A stretch of 64,000 nt of DNA from Saprospiraceae bacterium (GTDB lineage Bacteria > Bacteroidota > Bacteroidia > Chitinophagales > Saprospiraceae), in the NCBI GenBank assembly GCA_016714985.1, contig JADKBS010000009.1:124001-188000 (forward strand), in the 5' to 3' direction. The notes under the pieces are model-generated. The model worked only from the letters and a program-made list of their open reading frames with translations. It was not told the origin of the DNA and did no database searches. This document shows positions 27,644-35,627 of the stretch, piece by piece. The position numbers were made by a program, and so were the translations under genes. Positions within the stretch are counted from its first letter, which is position 1. Each line of letters starts with the position of its first letter.

Positions 27644-28660
27644 TCAGAACCTCGTGTCCTGAATGAATTCGTGGTCGGTCAGGGTCTTCAAGAAATCAAT
27701 AATCCTTGCTTTTTCTGTCGGTGTAAGGGGGATGCCGAGCGTGCCGTTTTGTTGCAGCTCGTCGGCCAGTGTGGCCGATGGTTTTACGCCACTGGCGTAA
27801 TGGTCGAGCACTTCTTCCAGGGTTTTGAAACGGGCGTTGTGCATGTAGGGCTTGGTCAGTTCCACGTTGCGGAGGCTGGGCACCTTGAAGCAGCCCATGT
27901 CGTCGGGCGACTCGGTGATTTTGCCACGGCCAAGGTCTGCGAACTCCGAGTCGAGGCCGTTGTTGCGGTATTCCTGATTGGTGAAAAGGATGCCGCTGTG
28001 GCAGGCGGCGCATTTTTGCTCGAAGAGCGCCAAGCCTTCCAGTTCGTTGGCGGTCAGGTTGGCGTCGCCCAACTTGTAGTGGTCGTATTTCGAGGTGGCC
28101 GACACGAGCATGTTCTGGTATTGCGACAGCGCAAATAGCAGGTAAGGCGAAGTGATGGTATCGCCCATGTCCGGGAACGCCTTTCTGAACAAGGCCGGAT
28201 AGCTGCCGTGCTGGTTCATTTTCCAGAGGACGTGGGTCATTTTCTCGTCCATTTCCAACGGGTTCTCAATGGCATTTGGTGGTGCAAAATCGAGGTGGTG
28301 TACGCCGCCGTCCCACATGAACTCCTTCATAAAGGCCATATTGGCAATGCCCGGTGCATTGCGCAGGCCCTCCCGCTCGTCCACGCCGATGCTGAACGGA
28401 TGCTGCGGGTCGGCAAAGGCCACGCCTTTCACATGGCAGTTGTTGCAGGCCACCGAGCCGTCGCGGGAGAGGATGGGGTCTCCGAAAATCTTTTTCCCCA
28501 ATTCAAAGCCCTCCTTCGTCACAGGGTTCCTATCGAGCGGGTACACTGGTTCGGGGAAGTGCGCTGGCTTCACGAAGCTGTATTTTGCCGAAGGCAACTC
28601 GTCTTTTTGGCAGCCGCCAAACACGAGTGCAAGAAGGAGGAATGGCAGAAGATTTTTCAT
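27644..28660 (-). CDS. MbnH/MauG-like di-haem cytochrome c peroxidase homologue, copy 1
   Basis: A lipoprotein of 338 residues (ATG 28660; lipobox ALVFGGCQKD). Haem c motifs ACNNCHVKG and KCAACHSGIL, the block FMWDGGVHHLDFAPPNAIE and VPSLRNVELTKPYMHNARF match its copy-2 paralogue almost block for block, so the two arose by duplication of a whole MbnP-MbnH cassette. The predicted role is tryptophan oxidation in the MbnP encoded immediately upstream. A perfect 14-bp hairpin (28681-28722) lies between the pair. Confidence 0.85.
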   Translation of the reverse strand: MKNLLPFLLLALVFGGCQKDELPSAKYSFVKPAHFPEPVYPLDRNPVTKEGFELGKKIFGDPILSRDGSVACNNCHVKGVAFADPQHPFSIGVDEREGLRNAPGIANMAFMKEFMWDGGVHHLDFAPPNAIENPLEMDEKMTHVLWKMNQHGSYPALFRKAFPDMGDTITSPYLLFALSQYQNMLVSATSKYDHYKLGDANLTANELEGLALFEQKCAACHSGILFTNQEYRNNGLDSEFADLGRGKITESPDDMGCFKVPSLRNVELTKPYMHNARFKTLEEVLDHYASGVKPSATLADELQQNGTLGIPLTPTEKARIIDFLKTLTDHEFIQDTRF

Positions 28661-28680
28661 GGTAAAAAAATTGAAACAGA

Positions 28681-28745
28681 GAATGATGAATTCCAAGGCA
28701 GCGTGCCGGGAATTCATCATTCATCATTTATCCTTCATCATTTAC
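28681..28745 (-). repeat. Intercistronic hairpin plus CATTCATCATT words
   Basis: GAATGATGAATTCC (28681-28694) pairs perfectly with GGAATTCATCATTC (28709-28722); further ATTCATC words extend to 28745. It could adjust MbnP versus MbnH expression by processing or attenuation. Confidence 0.65.
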
Positions 28746-29596
28746 TACTGATGAATATGGTCATAGGCAAAAGCATGCTCCAGGTTGTTGGCCACGTCCA
28801 CGCCATCGGCTGGCTTGTGCACGTTGTGGTTGCCTGTGAAGTCAATGGCATGGTGGCCACCGAACAATTTCTGCACATCGAAAACCATGTGCAGCTCAGG
28901 CTCCAGCTTGCTTTCCACTTTGGCATTGGTGTCGAAAGTGTAGCTCAGGCGCTTGTTGTTATAGACGAACACGCCGCCGGGGATGTTCTTCCAACCGCCC
29001 ACGTGGTAGGCCATGCCGTTAGGGTCAGTACCAGCGATGGTCTCGGTGCCACCCACGCCGCCGTTGGAGACGGGGGATTGGCCCTCGAACTTCACGGCGA
29101 TGTAGCCAGAGTTCCAGTTCCAGAACATATTACAAGTGGCAGGGTCGAGGTTGCCGCCCGCAGCCCCGTCCACGATGCCGGAGGAGTCAACGCCCACTGT
29201 GAAAGTGATTTTGTTGTAAGTGCCAGCAGGTACATCGGTCAGCAGGATTTCCTGGGAGGCAGGTTTGCTCTCGTCCACGAGGTAGTAGCCCTTTGCGCCA
29301 GCGGCAGTGGCTTCCATGTGGTCATGGAAATGCTCGCCGTTGGGGCCGTCCAGTTCTATGGCGGAGATGTAGTAGCGCAACAGCGTAATGTTGAATTGCT
29401 GGCCCATCTCGTTGGTGTACGGGTAGTCCGTATTGCCCGCAGTGGTCAGCGAGAGCTGCTGCTGCACGTTGTTGATGAGGGCCATGTTGTCAAATGTGAT
29501 GGCAAAAGTGCCGGGGTCTTTAGCCTCTTCTTCGTCCTTGCAAGCGGATAAAAACAGTGCACCAAAGAGCGCAGTCAGTAATAAGAACTTCTTCAT
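28745..29596 (-). CDS. MbnP-like copper-binding lipoprotein, copy 1
   Basis: A 283-residue lipoprotein (lipobox LFLSACKDEE). MbnP-type blocks are TFAITFDNMALINNVQ, YYISAIELDGPNGEHFHDHME with an extra histidine cluster, GTYNKITFTVGVD, the Trp motif CNMFWNWNSGYIAVKFEG, AYHVGGWKNIPGG, and the C-terminal FGGHHAIDF and LEHAFAYDHIHQ. The shared WNW..GY(I) motif holds the candidate Trp for kynurenine formation; which one is modified cannot be told. It starts 21 bp after the outer-membrane barrel gene. Confidence 0.85.
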   Translation of the reverse strand: MKKFLLLTALFGALFLSACKDEEEAKDPGTFAITFDNMALINNVQQQLSLTTAGNTDYPYTNEMGQQFNITLLRYYISAIELDGPNGEHFHDHMEATAAGAKGYYLVDESKPASQEILLTDVPAGTYNKITFTVGVDSSGIVDGAAGGNLDPATCNMFWNWNSGYIAVKFEGQSPVSNGGVGGTETIAGTDPNGMAYHVGGWKNIPGGVFVYNNKRLSYTFDTNAKVESKLEPELHMVFDVQKLFGGHHAIDFTGNHNVHKPADGVDVANNLEHAFAYDHIHQ

Positions 29597-29617
29597 GGTT
29601 TAAAATGAATTTTATTG

Positions 29618-30520
29618 TTAAAAAATATAGGACAATTGCAGGATCAGTCTGCCTTTCGCTTCCACCTCAGCACTGGAATAATGCTGCGAAAACGGTTGCG
29701 AATAGCCAGCTCCGACGAGCCATTGGTCAAATCTCAAATTGATACCAGCAGCGGCATACCAGCCTTTGCCGCCCGTGGAAGCAGCGTATTTGCCGTTGGC
29801 TTTCACGTCACGGCCCACGCCTTCTGCGGCCACGCCGCAATAGGGTGTCAGGGACAAACCGCCCTTCGTCGTGAACTGGTTGAAAAGCAGCGCCTGCCCC
29901 GACCATTGGTGGCCGAAGCGATAGCCTGAGGTGCTGGGGCGGTTGTGCTGGTAGCTGCCCGTGAGCGTGATGCCACCGTTTTTGCGGCCCAGCACGAGGT
30001 TGGCCTGTGTCAGGCCCGCCCAGCTTCCATTCCCAGGGTTAAAGTTCTCCGGCAGATTGTGCTCATCATGGATATTGGCGTTGAAATGGCCGATGGGCGC
30101 TTTCGCTCCCATGCCTGCCTCGGCATAGAGCCGATAGCCATTGCCAAATGCGAGTTGGTCGAGCAGGATATAACTGGCCAGCAGGCGGGTATCGCCGAGG
30201 CCGGAGCGCTGGTCGTCGCCGTCTGGGTGGTGGCGGACGTTCAGCCGATAGGGCTGGTTCAGTTGCAGGTTGAAGCGGCGGAACACCCGAAACCGGGCCA
30301 CCAGTTCAACCGAATGGAAATAATCGGTCGCACCTTGTGCGTGTTCCAGTGTGGAGCGAAAAGGGGCGTACTGGTACTGAAAGCCGAGGAAGTTCTGGCG
30401 GTATGTCGCCATCAACCCCACCCCGACTCCGTTGACGCTGCATCCGCAGGCGTCGCAAGCAGCCGCTTTTTCACCCAAAAGCAACAGGAACACAGCAAGG
30501 GCAGCAATTTGCTTTGCCAT
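29618..30520 (-). CDS. Outer-membrane beta-barrel protein with N-terminal CDACGC motif
   Basis: A 300-residue barrel-type protein. The signal peptide is followed at once by ACDACGCSVNG (C22, C25, C27), then alternating strands (GLMATYRQNFLGFQYQYAPF, LQLNQPYRLNVRHHPDGDD, LYAEAGMGAKAPIGHF) and a C-terminal LILQLSYIF with the terminal Phe typical of barrels. The CxxCxC at the mature N-terminus suggests a metal site at the periplasmic mouth. It lies directly upstream of MbnP copy 1, so an outer-membrane role in copper uptake or export is likely but not shown. Confidence 0.75.
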   Translation of the reverse strand: MAKQIAALAVFLLLLGEKAAACDACGCSVNGVGVGLMATYRQNFLGFQYQYAPFRSTLEHAQGATDYFHSVELVARFRVFRRFNLQLNQPYRLNVRHHPDGDDQRSGLGDTRLLASYILLDQLAFGNGYRLYAEAGMGAKAPIGHFNANIHDEHNLPENFNPGNGSWAGLTQANLVLGRKNGGITLTGSYQHNRPSTSGYRFGHQWSGQALLFNQFTTKGGLSLTPYCGVAAEGVGRDVKANGKYAASTGGKGWYAAAGINLRFDQWLVGAGYSQPFSQHYSSAEVEAKGRLILQLSYIF

Positions 30521-30764
30521 GTTTTTTCAGACTTGTTTTGAAAATGGAAATACTGGGTAGCGGCTGGATTGGTTGGAAGCGTTTGAGTTGTTTGAATTGT
30601 CGCAACACATTGATTATCAATGCTCGGCAACATCCAAAACGACCCAAAACTGGCACAACCGTTCAACAACTACATGGTATGAGCAGATAATCAGTTGGTG
30701 GAAACAGCATACCCAAGAGCATCGCAGTACCTGACTGCCCACTGCCAACTGTCAAGCTGCCAAC
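30521..30764. other. Intergenic region with CTGCCAACT words
   Basis: No gene seen. CTGCCAACTGTC-type words occupy 30731-30766, abutting the next stop codon. The same word series recurs at 44383-44415. Confidence 0.5.
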
Positions 30765-31139
30765 TCATACACGGGGTGGCTGGAAAATATCAATAGCGCA
30801 GGCTTGCGCCGTGAAGGTTAGCGCTGCAAAAAGGGGCTTAGAATCCCTTGGTTTTGCAGATATTATTTGAAGTGGAAGGATTTCGTGGAGACTGAGCACC
30901 TGTTTTTGCTCGTCAGGCTGTGGAACTGGAGCTTGCTGTGGGGACTCCTCTTTGCTTTCCGCAATTTTTTTGGTCAGTTGGCATTTGCCATTGCATTTTT
31001 TCTCGGGCTTGTCCCGATTGATGCAAAGCGTCTTGGCAATGAAATCTTGATTCAACTTGAAACTCGACCAAATCAGCACATCCTTTGCCGAAACGGCAAA
31101 GACCAAAACTGCTAAGGATATGGCGGCGATTTGCTTCAT
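30765..31139 (-). CDS. Small exported CNGKC protein, first gene of the copper operon
   Basis: A 124-residue protein from ATG 31139. An N-terminal hydrophobic segment (ISLAVLVFAVSA) is followed by SFKLNQDFIAKTLCINRDKPEKKCNGKCQLTK broken here as C39, C49 and C53. The N-terminal region with CNGKC recurs, from my memory of the phylum, beside copper-related genes in Bacteroidota; no function is assigned. The rest is Gln/Pro/Glu-rich and low in structure. A TACCTTTG -7 box (31155-31162) lies 15 bp upstream, so this gene heads the unit. Confidence 0.65.
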   Translation of the reverse strand: MKQIAAISLAVLVFAVSAKDVLIWSSFKLNQDFIAKTLCINRDKPEKKCNGKCQLTKKIAESKEESPQQAPVPQPDEQKQVLSLHEILPLQIISAKPRDSKPLFAALTFTAQACAIDIFQPPRV

Positions 31140-31154
31140 AAACGAATTACGGTG

Positions 31155-31220
31155 CAAAGGTATAAAAACCGAAGCTGGATTTTGTTGCACTTACCAGCGC
31201 AAAGGGTGATTTATGTCACC
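31155..31220 (-). promoter_or_regulatory. Promoter region of the copper operon
   Basis: A -7 box TACCTTTG on the minus strand (31155-31162). A perfect palindrome GGTGATTTATGTCACC (31205-31220) lies further upstream; its centre is 54 bp from the -7 box and 51 bp from a plus-strand -7 box TAGCTTTG (31260-31267) of the methyltransferase gene. It could serve either gene. Confidence 0.4.
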
Positions 31221-31286
31221 TGCCCGCCGAAATGGTGTTCTTCCAAAACTTATGGCGATTAGCTTTGCAGCCTTAATCATCAACCC

Positions 31287-31898
31287 ATGCAATACCCTCG
31301 ACAGTTTTGGGACGAGCGCTATGGCGGCACTGGCGACTTTGTCTATGGCACTGCGCCAAACGAGTTTTTCAAGGAAAAACTAGACACCATACCCCAAGCA
31401 GGCCGCCTGCTGCTTTTGGCGGAAGGAGAAGGCCGAAATGCTGTTTATGCCGCTGAAAAAGGATGGCAAGTGACGGCAGTGGATTTCAGCGAAAAAGGCA
31501 GGGAAAAAGCACTGGCCCTGGCTACCAATCGGGGCGTTCAATTGGACTACCACGTAATGGATGTGCGTGAGTTTGATTTCGATGCGCTTGGACCTTGGGA
31601 CGCCATCGGGTTGATTTACTCGCATTTCCCAGCTGAATTTAGGACGGCGATTCATCAAAAATGCCTCTCATCGTTGCGGCTTGGTAGCCATCTCATTTTG
31701 GAGCTGTTCACTCCGCAGCAACTGAATTACACCTCTGGTGGGCCAAAGGACATCGCCTTGCTTTACAGCGCCGCATTGGCTCAAACTGATTTCCAAGCCG
31801 CAAGCAGCCTTCATGTTGAGGAATTGGAAATAAACCTGAACGAAAGCACACACCACCAAGGCCAAGCGGCTGTGGTGAGATGCGTGGCAGTGCGTTGA
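31287..31898 (+). CDS. Class I SAM-dependent methyltransferase (TehB/TPMT-like)
   Basis: A 203-residue cytoplasmic methyltransferase. FWDERYGGTGDFVYGTAPNEFF and LLLAEGEGRNAVYAAEKGW (SAM motif I; the usual GxGxG reads AEGEGRN), VTAVDFSEKG (motif II acidic residue) and AIGLIYSHFPAEFR match the TehB/thiopurine-methyltransferase-like group. Substrate unknown; relatives act on tellurite, thiols or small amines. It diverges from the copper operon across a 148-bp region with one palindrome. A strong terminator follows. Confidence 0.85.
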   Translation: MQYPRQFWDERYGGTGDFVYGTAPNEFFKEKLDTIPQAGRLLLLAEGEGRNAVYAAEKGWQVTAVDFSEKGREKALALATNRGVQLDYHVMDVREFDFDALGPWDAIGLIYSHFPAEFRTAIHQKCLSSLRLGSHLILELFTPQQLNYTSGGPKDIALLYSAALAQTDFQAASSLHVEELEINLNESTHHQGQAAVVRCVAVR

Positions 31899-31930
31899 AC
31901 CCTCAAATACCCATTTTTTAGCAATTCAAA

Positions 31931-31966
31931 AGCCCGTGGCACACTTGCGCTCACGGGCTTTTTTTC
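31931..31966. terminator. Bidirectional intrinsic terminator
   Basis: Stem AGCCCGTG (31931-31938) / CACGGGCT (31952-31959), followed by a T run on the plus strand and preceded by AAA. It lies between converging genes and can end both. Confidence 0.8.
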
Positions 31967-32004
31967 ACCAGTTAAATATAAAATCACACGACGAATCTTC
32001 GTAG

Positions 32005-33455
32005 TTACACCACCGCCGTCACTGCCTCGTCAATCACTTCTTGGCTGATGGTGGATGGGCAAATATGGTCGCTCTTCGGCACAACGCTCTCTTCGATGGC
32101 CCTCCAGCCCTTGGTGATGTCCACGAGGTTGTGGAAGCCACGGGCTTTCAGGATGGAGATAGTGATGAGCGAGCGGAAGCCGCCGAGGCAGTATAGGTAG
32201 TGTTTCTCGTTGCCGTCGAGGCGGTTGAAATTGCGGTTCACGTAGTCGAGCGGGAAGTTCGTTGCACCGATGACGTGCTGCGAAAGGAACTCTGTCGGCT
32301 TGCGCACGTCGAGCACGGTACCGTCTAGGCCATCGGCCATCAGGTCGGCCAGTTCATCGGCGGTCACGGCTTCCACGCTGTCAGTCTCCTTGCCTGCGGC
32401 TTTCCACGCTTCGATGCCGCCTTCGAGATAACCAAGCGTATTGTCGTAGCCGACACGTGCGAGGCGCATCACTACTTCCTCCTCCCGGTCTTGCGGGGCA
32501 ATTAGCACGATGGGCTGCTTGATGTCCGTAATCAGCGCACCGACCCAAGGGGCAAAGGTGCCGTCCACCCCGATGAAGATGGAACCGGGGATGTGCTCAG
32601 TGCTGAACTCGGCCTCGCTGCGGGTGTCGAGCATGAGTGCCTCCTGCGTGTCAACGAGTTCCTCGAAGCGGGCTGGGGTGAGCGGCGTTGCGCCTTTTTC
32701 CAGCACCTCGTCAATGGGTTCGTAGCCCGTTTTGTTCATCATGGCGTTTTTGGGGAAATAGGACGGTGGCGGTGTGAGGCCAGCGGTCACTTCCTTGATG
32801 AACTCGGCCTTGGTCATGTTTTCCCGCAGGGCATAGTTCAGTTTCTTCTGGTCGCCGAGGTAGCCCCAGGTGTCGCTGCTCAGGTTTTTGCCACAGGCAG
32901 AACCAGCGCCGTGCGCCGGATAAACGATGAGGTCGTCGCCCAGGGTCATGATTTTTTCCCGAAGGCTGTCGAAGAGGAAGCCAGCGAGGTCTTCCTTGGT
33001 CAGTTCGCCCTGCTTGATGGCAAGGTCGGGGCGGCCCACGTCGCCGAGGAAGAGGGTGTCGCCACTGAAGATGGCGTAGTCCTTTCCGGCCTCGTCACGG
33101 AGCAGGAAAGTGGAGCTTTCCATCGTGTGGCCGGGGTGTGCAACACTTTGAAGGTCACGTCGCCGAGCTTCAGTTCCTCGCCGTCTTTTGCGGAATAAAT
33201 GGCATAATTGGTATTGGCGTTTGGGCCGTAAACGATGGTAGCGCCCGTCTTTTTTGCCAAGTCTATATGGCCAGATACGAAGTCAGCGTGGAAGTGCGTC
33301 TCGAAGATGTACTTGAGTTTTACGCCAGCTTCTGCCAGTTTTTCGAGGTAAGGCTGGGTCTCCCGCAGCGGGTCAATGATGGCAGCCTCTCCGTTGCTTT
33401 CGATGTAATAAGCGCCTTGAGCGAGGCAGCCAGTATAGATTTGTTCGACTTTCAT
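32005..33455 (-). CDS. CstB-like persulfide dioxygenase/rhodanese fusion, copy 2, one frameshift
   Basis: About 483 residues from ATG 33455 (MKVEQIYTGCLAQGAYYIE). A metallo-beta-lactamase domain (ETHFHADFVSGH, HTPGHTMESSTFL, SGDTLFLGDVGRPDL) is followed by a rhodanese lacking its Cys (VLIAPQDREEE in the loop position) and a C-terminal rhodanese with Cys (LYCLGGFRS). This is the layout of CstB, which oxidises persulfides and transfers sulfane sulfur to form thiosulfate. One G is missing near 33133: four Gs here, five in the paralogue. It has its own CRP-like promoter site. Confidence 0.88.
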
Positions 33456-33505
33456 TTTTAAAAGAATTTGATTTGTGAAATGAATTGAATTCAAAATTGA
33501 TAGCG

Positions 33506-33551
33506 CAAAGATGGGGGTCGGAAACGGGGGCAGACAGTGAAGCTAATCACA
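33506..33551 (-). promoter_or_regulatory. CRP-like operator and -7 box upstream of CstB-like copy 2
   Basis: Dyad AGTGAAGCTAATCACA (33536-33551) with its centre 34 bp from the centre of the -7 box CATCTTTG (minus strand, 33506-33513). That places the dyad near -41.5. One half-site has a mismatch to TGTGA. Confidence 0.7.
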
Positions 33552-33576
33552 CAAGGAATTGCGGCAGCAAAACCAC

Positions 33577-33608
33577 AAAAAAAAGAGGGCTGCCCAATGA
33601 CAGCCCTC
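33577..33608 (-). terminator. Intrinsic terminator after CstB-like copy 1
   Basis: Stem GAGGGCTG/CAGCCCTC with an 8-nt loop. On the minus strand it is followed by eight Ts. It separates the two CstB-like units. Confidence 0.8.
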
Positions 33609-33687
33609 CCATTCTGATGAAAATCGAACAAAATATCTCGTAAAAAATTGGGAACAAGTCATTGAAATACAAGCGGTTAGCTCACAC

Positions 33688-33722
33688 CCAATATCCCAAT
33701 TTCTTAATTTCCCAATTTCCTC
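33688..33722. repeat. CCCAATTTC word repeat
   Basis: CCCAATATCCCAATTTC-type words immediately after the CstB-like copy 1 stop; an inverted AAATTGGGAA near 33643 can pair with them. Confidence 0.55.
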
Positions 33723-35135
33723 CTACAACTCCGTCACCTGCTCCACGTGCTCGGTGCGGGGTAGGGCCGTCTCGCAGATGGCCTTGTAGCCGCCTTGGAT
33801 ATTGACCAAGTTATGGAAGCCCCTCGACTTCAGGATGGATGCAGCGATGACCGAGCGGTAGCCACCTGCGCAATGCAGGTAGTATTTCGTGTCACGGTCC
33901 ACTTCGCTCATGTTCTTGTTGATGAAATCGAGTGGGAAGTTCGTGGCGCCCACTACGTGTTCGGTAGCGTACTCGCTGGCACGGCGTACATCGAGGAGGT
34001 TGAGGTTAATGCCGTCGAATTTTTTGGAAAACTCTTCGGCAGCCACTTCGTCCAAGGTGTCCACTTCTTCGCCCTCATTTTTCCAAGCCTCGAAGCCGCC
34101 TTCAAGGTAGCCGATGGCGTTGTCGTAGCCTACACGGGCGAGACGGGTCACCACTTCTTCAACCTTGTCCTCGTCGGCGATGAAAAGGATGGGCGTTTTC
34201 AGGTCAGTGATGAGCGCACCCACCCAAGGGGCGAAGGTGTCGTCAATGCCGATGAAGATGGAACCGGGGATGAAGCCTTTGACGAAGACATCCTGTGGAC
34301 GGGTGTCGAGCACAAGTGCCTCGTTGCCCTCCCAAGCTGCCTTGAATGCCCGCACGCTGAGTGCCTGTTCCCCACGCTCCCGCACTTCCTTGATGCTCTC
34401 GTAGCCCATCTTGTTCATCACGGCGTTTTTCGGGAAATATTGCGGCGGTGGCACGAGGCCCGTCAGCACTTCGGTGACGAACTCTTCACGGGTCATATCG
34501 GCCCGCAGGGCGTAGTTGAATTTCTTCTGGTCGCCGAGGTAGCTCCAAGTTTCCTTGCTCATTTTCTTGCCGCAGGCCGAGCCAGCGCCGTGGTTTGGAT
34601 AGACGATGACGTCGTCGTTGAGCGGCATGATGCGGTTGCGGAGGCTGTCGAAGAGGAAGCCAGCGAGGTCACGCTCCGTGATTTCGCCCTGCTTGATGGC
34701 GAGGTCGGGGCGGCCCACATCACCGATGAAAAGGGTGTCGCCCGTGAAGATGGCGAAGTCCTTACCGTTTTCATCCTTCAAAAGATAAGTCGTGCTTTCC
34801 ATGGTGTGGCCGGGGGTGTGGAGTATTTGGATGGTTACGTTACCCACTTTCAGCACCTCGTTGTCGGCGGCCACGTGCGCCTTGAAATTGGGCTGTGCCG
34901 TTGGGCCATAGACGATGGTGGCACCGGTTTCCTTGGCCAAATCGAGGTGGCCAGAAACAAAGTCGGCGTGGAAGTGGGTTTCAAAGACGAATTTCAGTTT
35001 TGCATTGTCGGCTTTCAGCCTTTCCAGGTAAGGCTCGGTTTCCCGCAGCGGGTCAATCACGGCGGCTTCGCCGTTGCTTTCGATGTAATAAGCGGCCTCT
35101 GCGAGGCATCCGGTATAAAGCTGTTCTACTTTCAT
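33723..35135 (-). CDS. CstB-like persulfide dioxygenase/rhodanese fusion, copy 1
   Basis: A 470-residue intact paralogue of the next gene downstream. From ATG 35135: metallo-beta-lactamase domain (ETHFHADFVSGH, HTPGHTMESTTYL, TGDTLFIGDVGRPDL, NHGAGSACG), a central pseudo-rhodanese (VLDTRPQDVF; LFIADEDKVEE with no Cys), and a C-terminal rhodanese with Cys in YLHCAGGYRSVI. Predicted non-haem iron persulfide dioxygenase plus sulfurtransferase for sulfide detoxification in the cytoplasm. Nearby YeeE/YedE, thioredoxin and rhodanese genes support this. Its promoter carries the best CRP-like dyad in the window. Confidence 0.92.
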   Translation of the reverse strand: MKVEQLYTGCLAEAAYYIESNGEAAVIDPLRETEPYLERLKADNAKLKFVFETHFHADFVSGHLDLAKETGATIVYGPTAQPNFKAHVAADNEVLKVGNVTIQILHTPGHTMESTTYLLKDENGKDFAIFTGDTLFIGDVGRPDLAIKQGEITERDLAGFLFDSLRNRIMPLNDDVIVYPNHGAGSACGKKMSKETWSYLGDQKKFNYALRADMTREEFVTEVLTGLVPPPQYFPKNAVMNKMGYESIKEVRERGEQALSVRAFKAAWEGNEALVLDTRPQDVFVKGFIPGSIFIGIDDTFAPWVGALITDLKTPILFIADEDKVEEVVTRLARVGYDNAIGYLEGGFEAWKNEGEEVDTLDEVAAEEFSKKFDGINLNLLDVRRASEYATEHVVGATNFPLDFINKNMSEVDRDTKYYLHCAGGYRSVIAASILKSRGFHNLVNIQGGYKAICETALPRTEHVEQVTEL

Positions 35136-35232
35136 GAATACAGATTTTTTAGTTGAAAAAATGATGCTGTCCAGACTTTTTGTAAGACGAACGGCTGATT
35201 TCGATGCACTTCGTTTCACAAAAAGAACACTG

Positions 35233-35280
35233 CAAAGATGGGGGGCGGACAGGGCGGGTTTGTGTGAAGCAGTTCACACA
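35233..35280 (-). promoter_or_regulatory. CRP-like operator and -7 box upstream of CstB-like copy 1
   Basis: Perfect 20-bp palindrome TGTGTGAAGCAGTTCACACA (35261-35280). Its centre is 34 bp upstream of the centre of the -7 box CATCTTTG (minus strand, 35233-35240), a class II activator position. No -33 box is visible, as expected if activation is required. Confidence 0.85.
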
Positions 35281-35318
35281 GCCCGGTGACGTTCGTCATC
35301 GAAACGGGGTGACTTTTG

Positions 35319-35618
35319 TCAATTGGTGAGCTTGTAAATGCGGATGATTTTGCGCCGAATCACGAAATAATTGATGACTCCAGTTATCATCGAAGCTATG
35401 CCGATAACGACAAATGCCCAGGCCAGCCAATCGAGGCCGCCCTTTTCATCGAGGTGAAAAATGCCGAGTGCTGTGGCGATGAAATAAATGCCCGTTCGCA
35501 CGAAGGCCAAAAAAGTGCGCTGGTTGGCAAGGCGGGTACGGTCAATGGCGAGGGTGTCCCGCAGGATGAGGTCGTTGGTTTCAGGGTGATTTGGTGCCGA
35601 AGATTTGGGAAAAGTCAT
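35319..35618 (-). CDS. DUF202 (YidH-like) membrane protein
   Basis: A 99-residue inner-membrane protein with DUF202 features: DTLAIDRTRLANQRTFLAFVRTGIYF, then two hydrophobic spans (GIYFIATALGIFHL and WLAWAFVVIGIASMITGVIN) and a basic end (IRRKIIRIYKLTN). Family function unknown. It starts 9 bp after the beta-carbonic anhydrase stop and closes the YeeE-regulator-carbonic anhydrase unit. Confidence 0.8.
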   Translation of the reverse strand: MTFPKSSAPNHPETNDLILRDTLAIDRTRLANQRTFLAFVRTGIYFIATALGIFHLDEKGGLDWLAWAFVVIGIASMITGVINYFVIRRKIIRIYKLTN

Positions 35619-35627
35619 GAGCTTTTT

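Noticed and set aside
25602..28660. Calling the di-haem proteins ordinary cytochrome c peroxidases
   Set aside because: The sequence alone allows it, but two independent pairings with MbnP-like genes favour the MbnH reading; phylogeny would decide.
28208..29551. Plus-strand open frame of about 447 codons spanning MbnH1 and MbnP1
   Set aside because: It crosses two well-supported minus-strand genes and their gap and shows no family features.
31205..31220. Palindrome GGTGATTTATGTCACC as a member of the Crp regulon
   Set aside because: It lacks TGTGA/TCACA halves, and its centre is 54 or 51 bp from the nearest -7 boxes instead of 34. Kept only as an unassigned site.
33795..35156. Long open frame on the plus strand (about 450 codons) antisense to the intact CstB-like gene
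   Set aside because: The residues are a mirror of the coding strand with no domain logic, and the minus-strand gene is a complete, recognisable enzyme.
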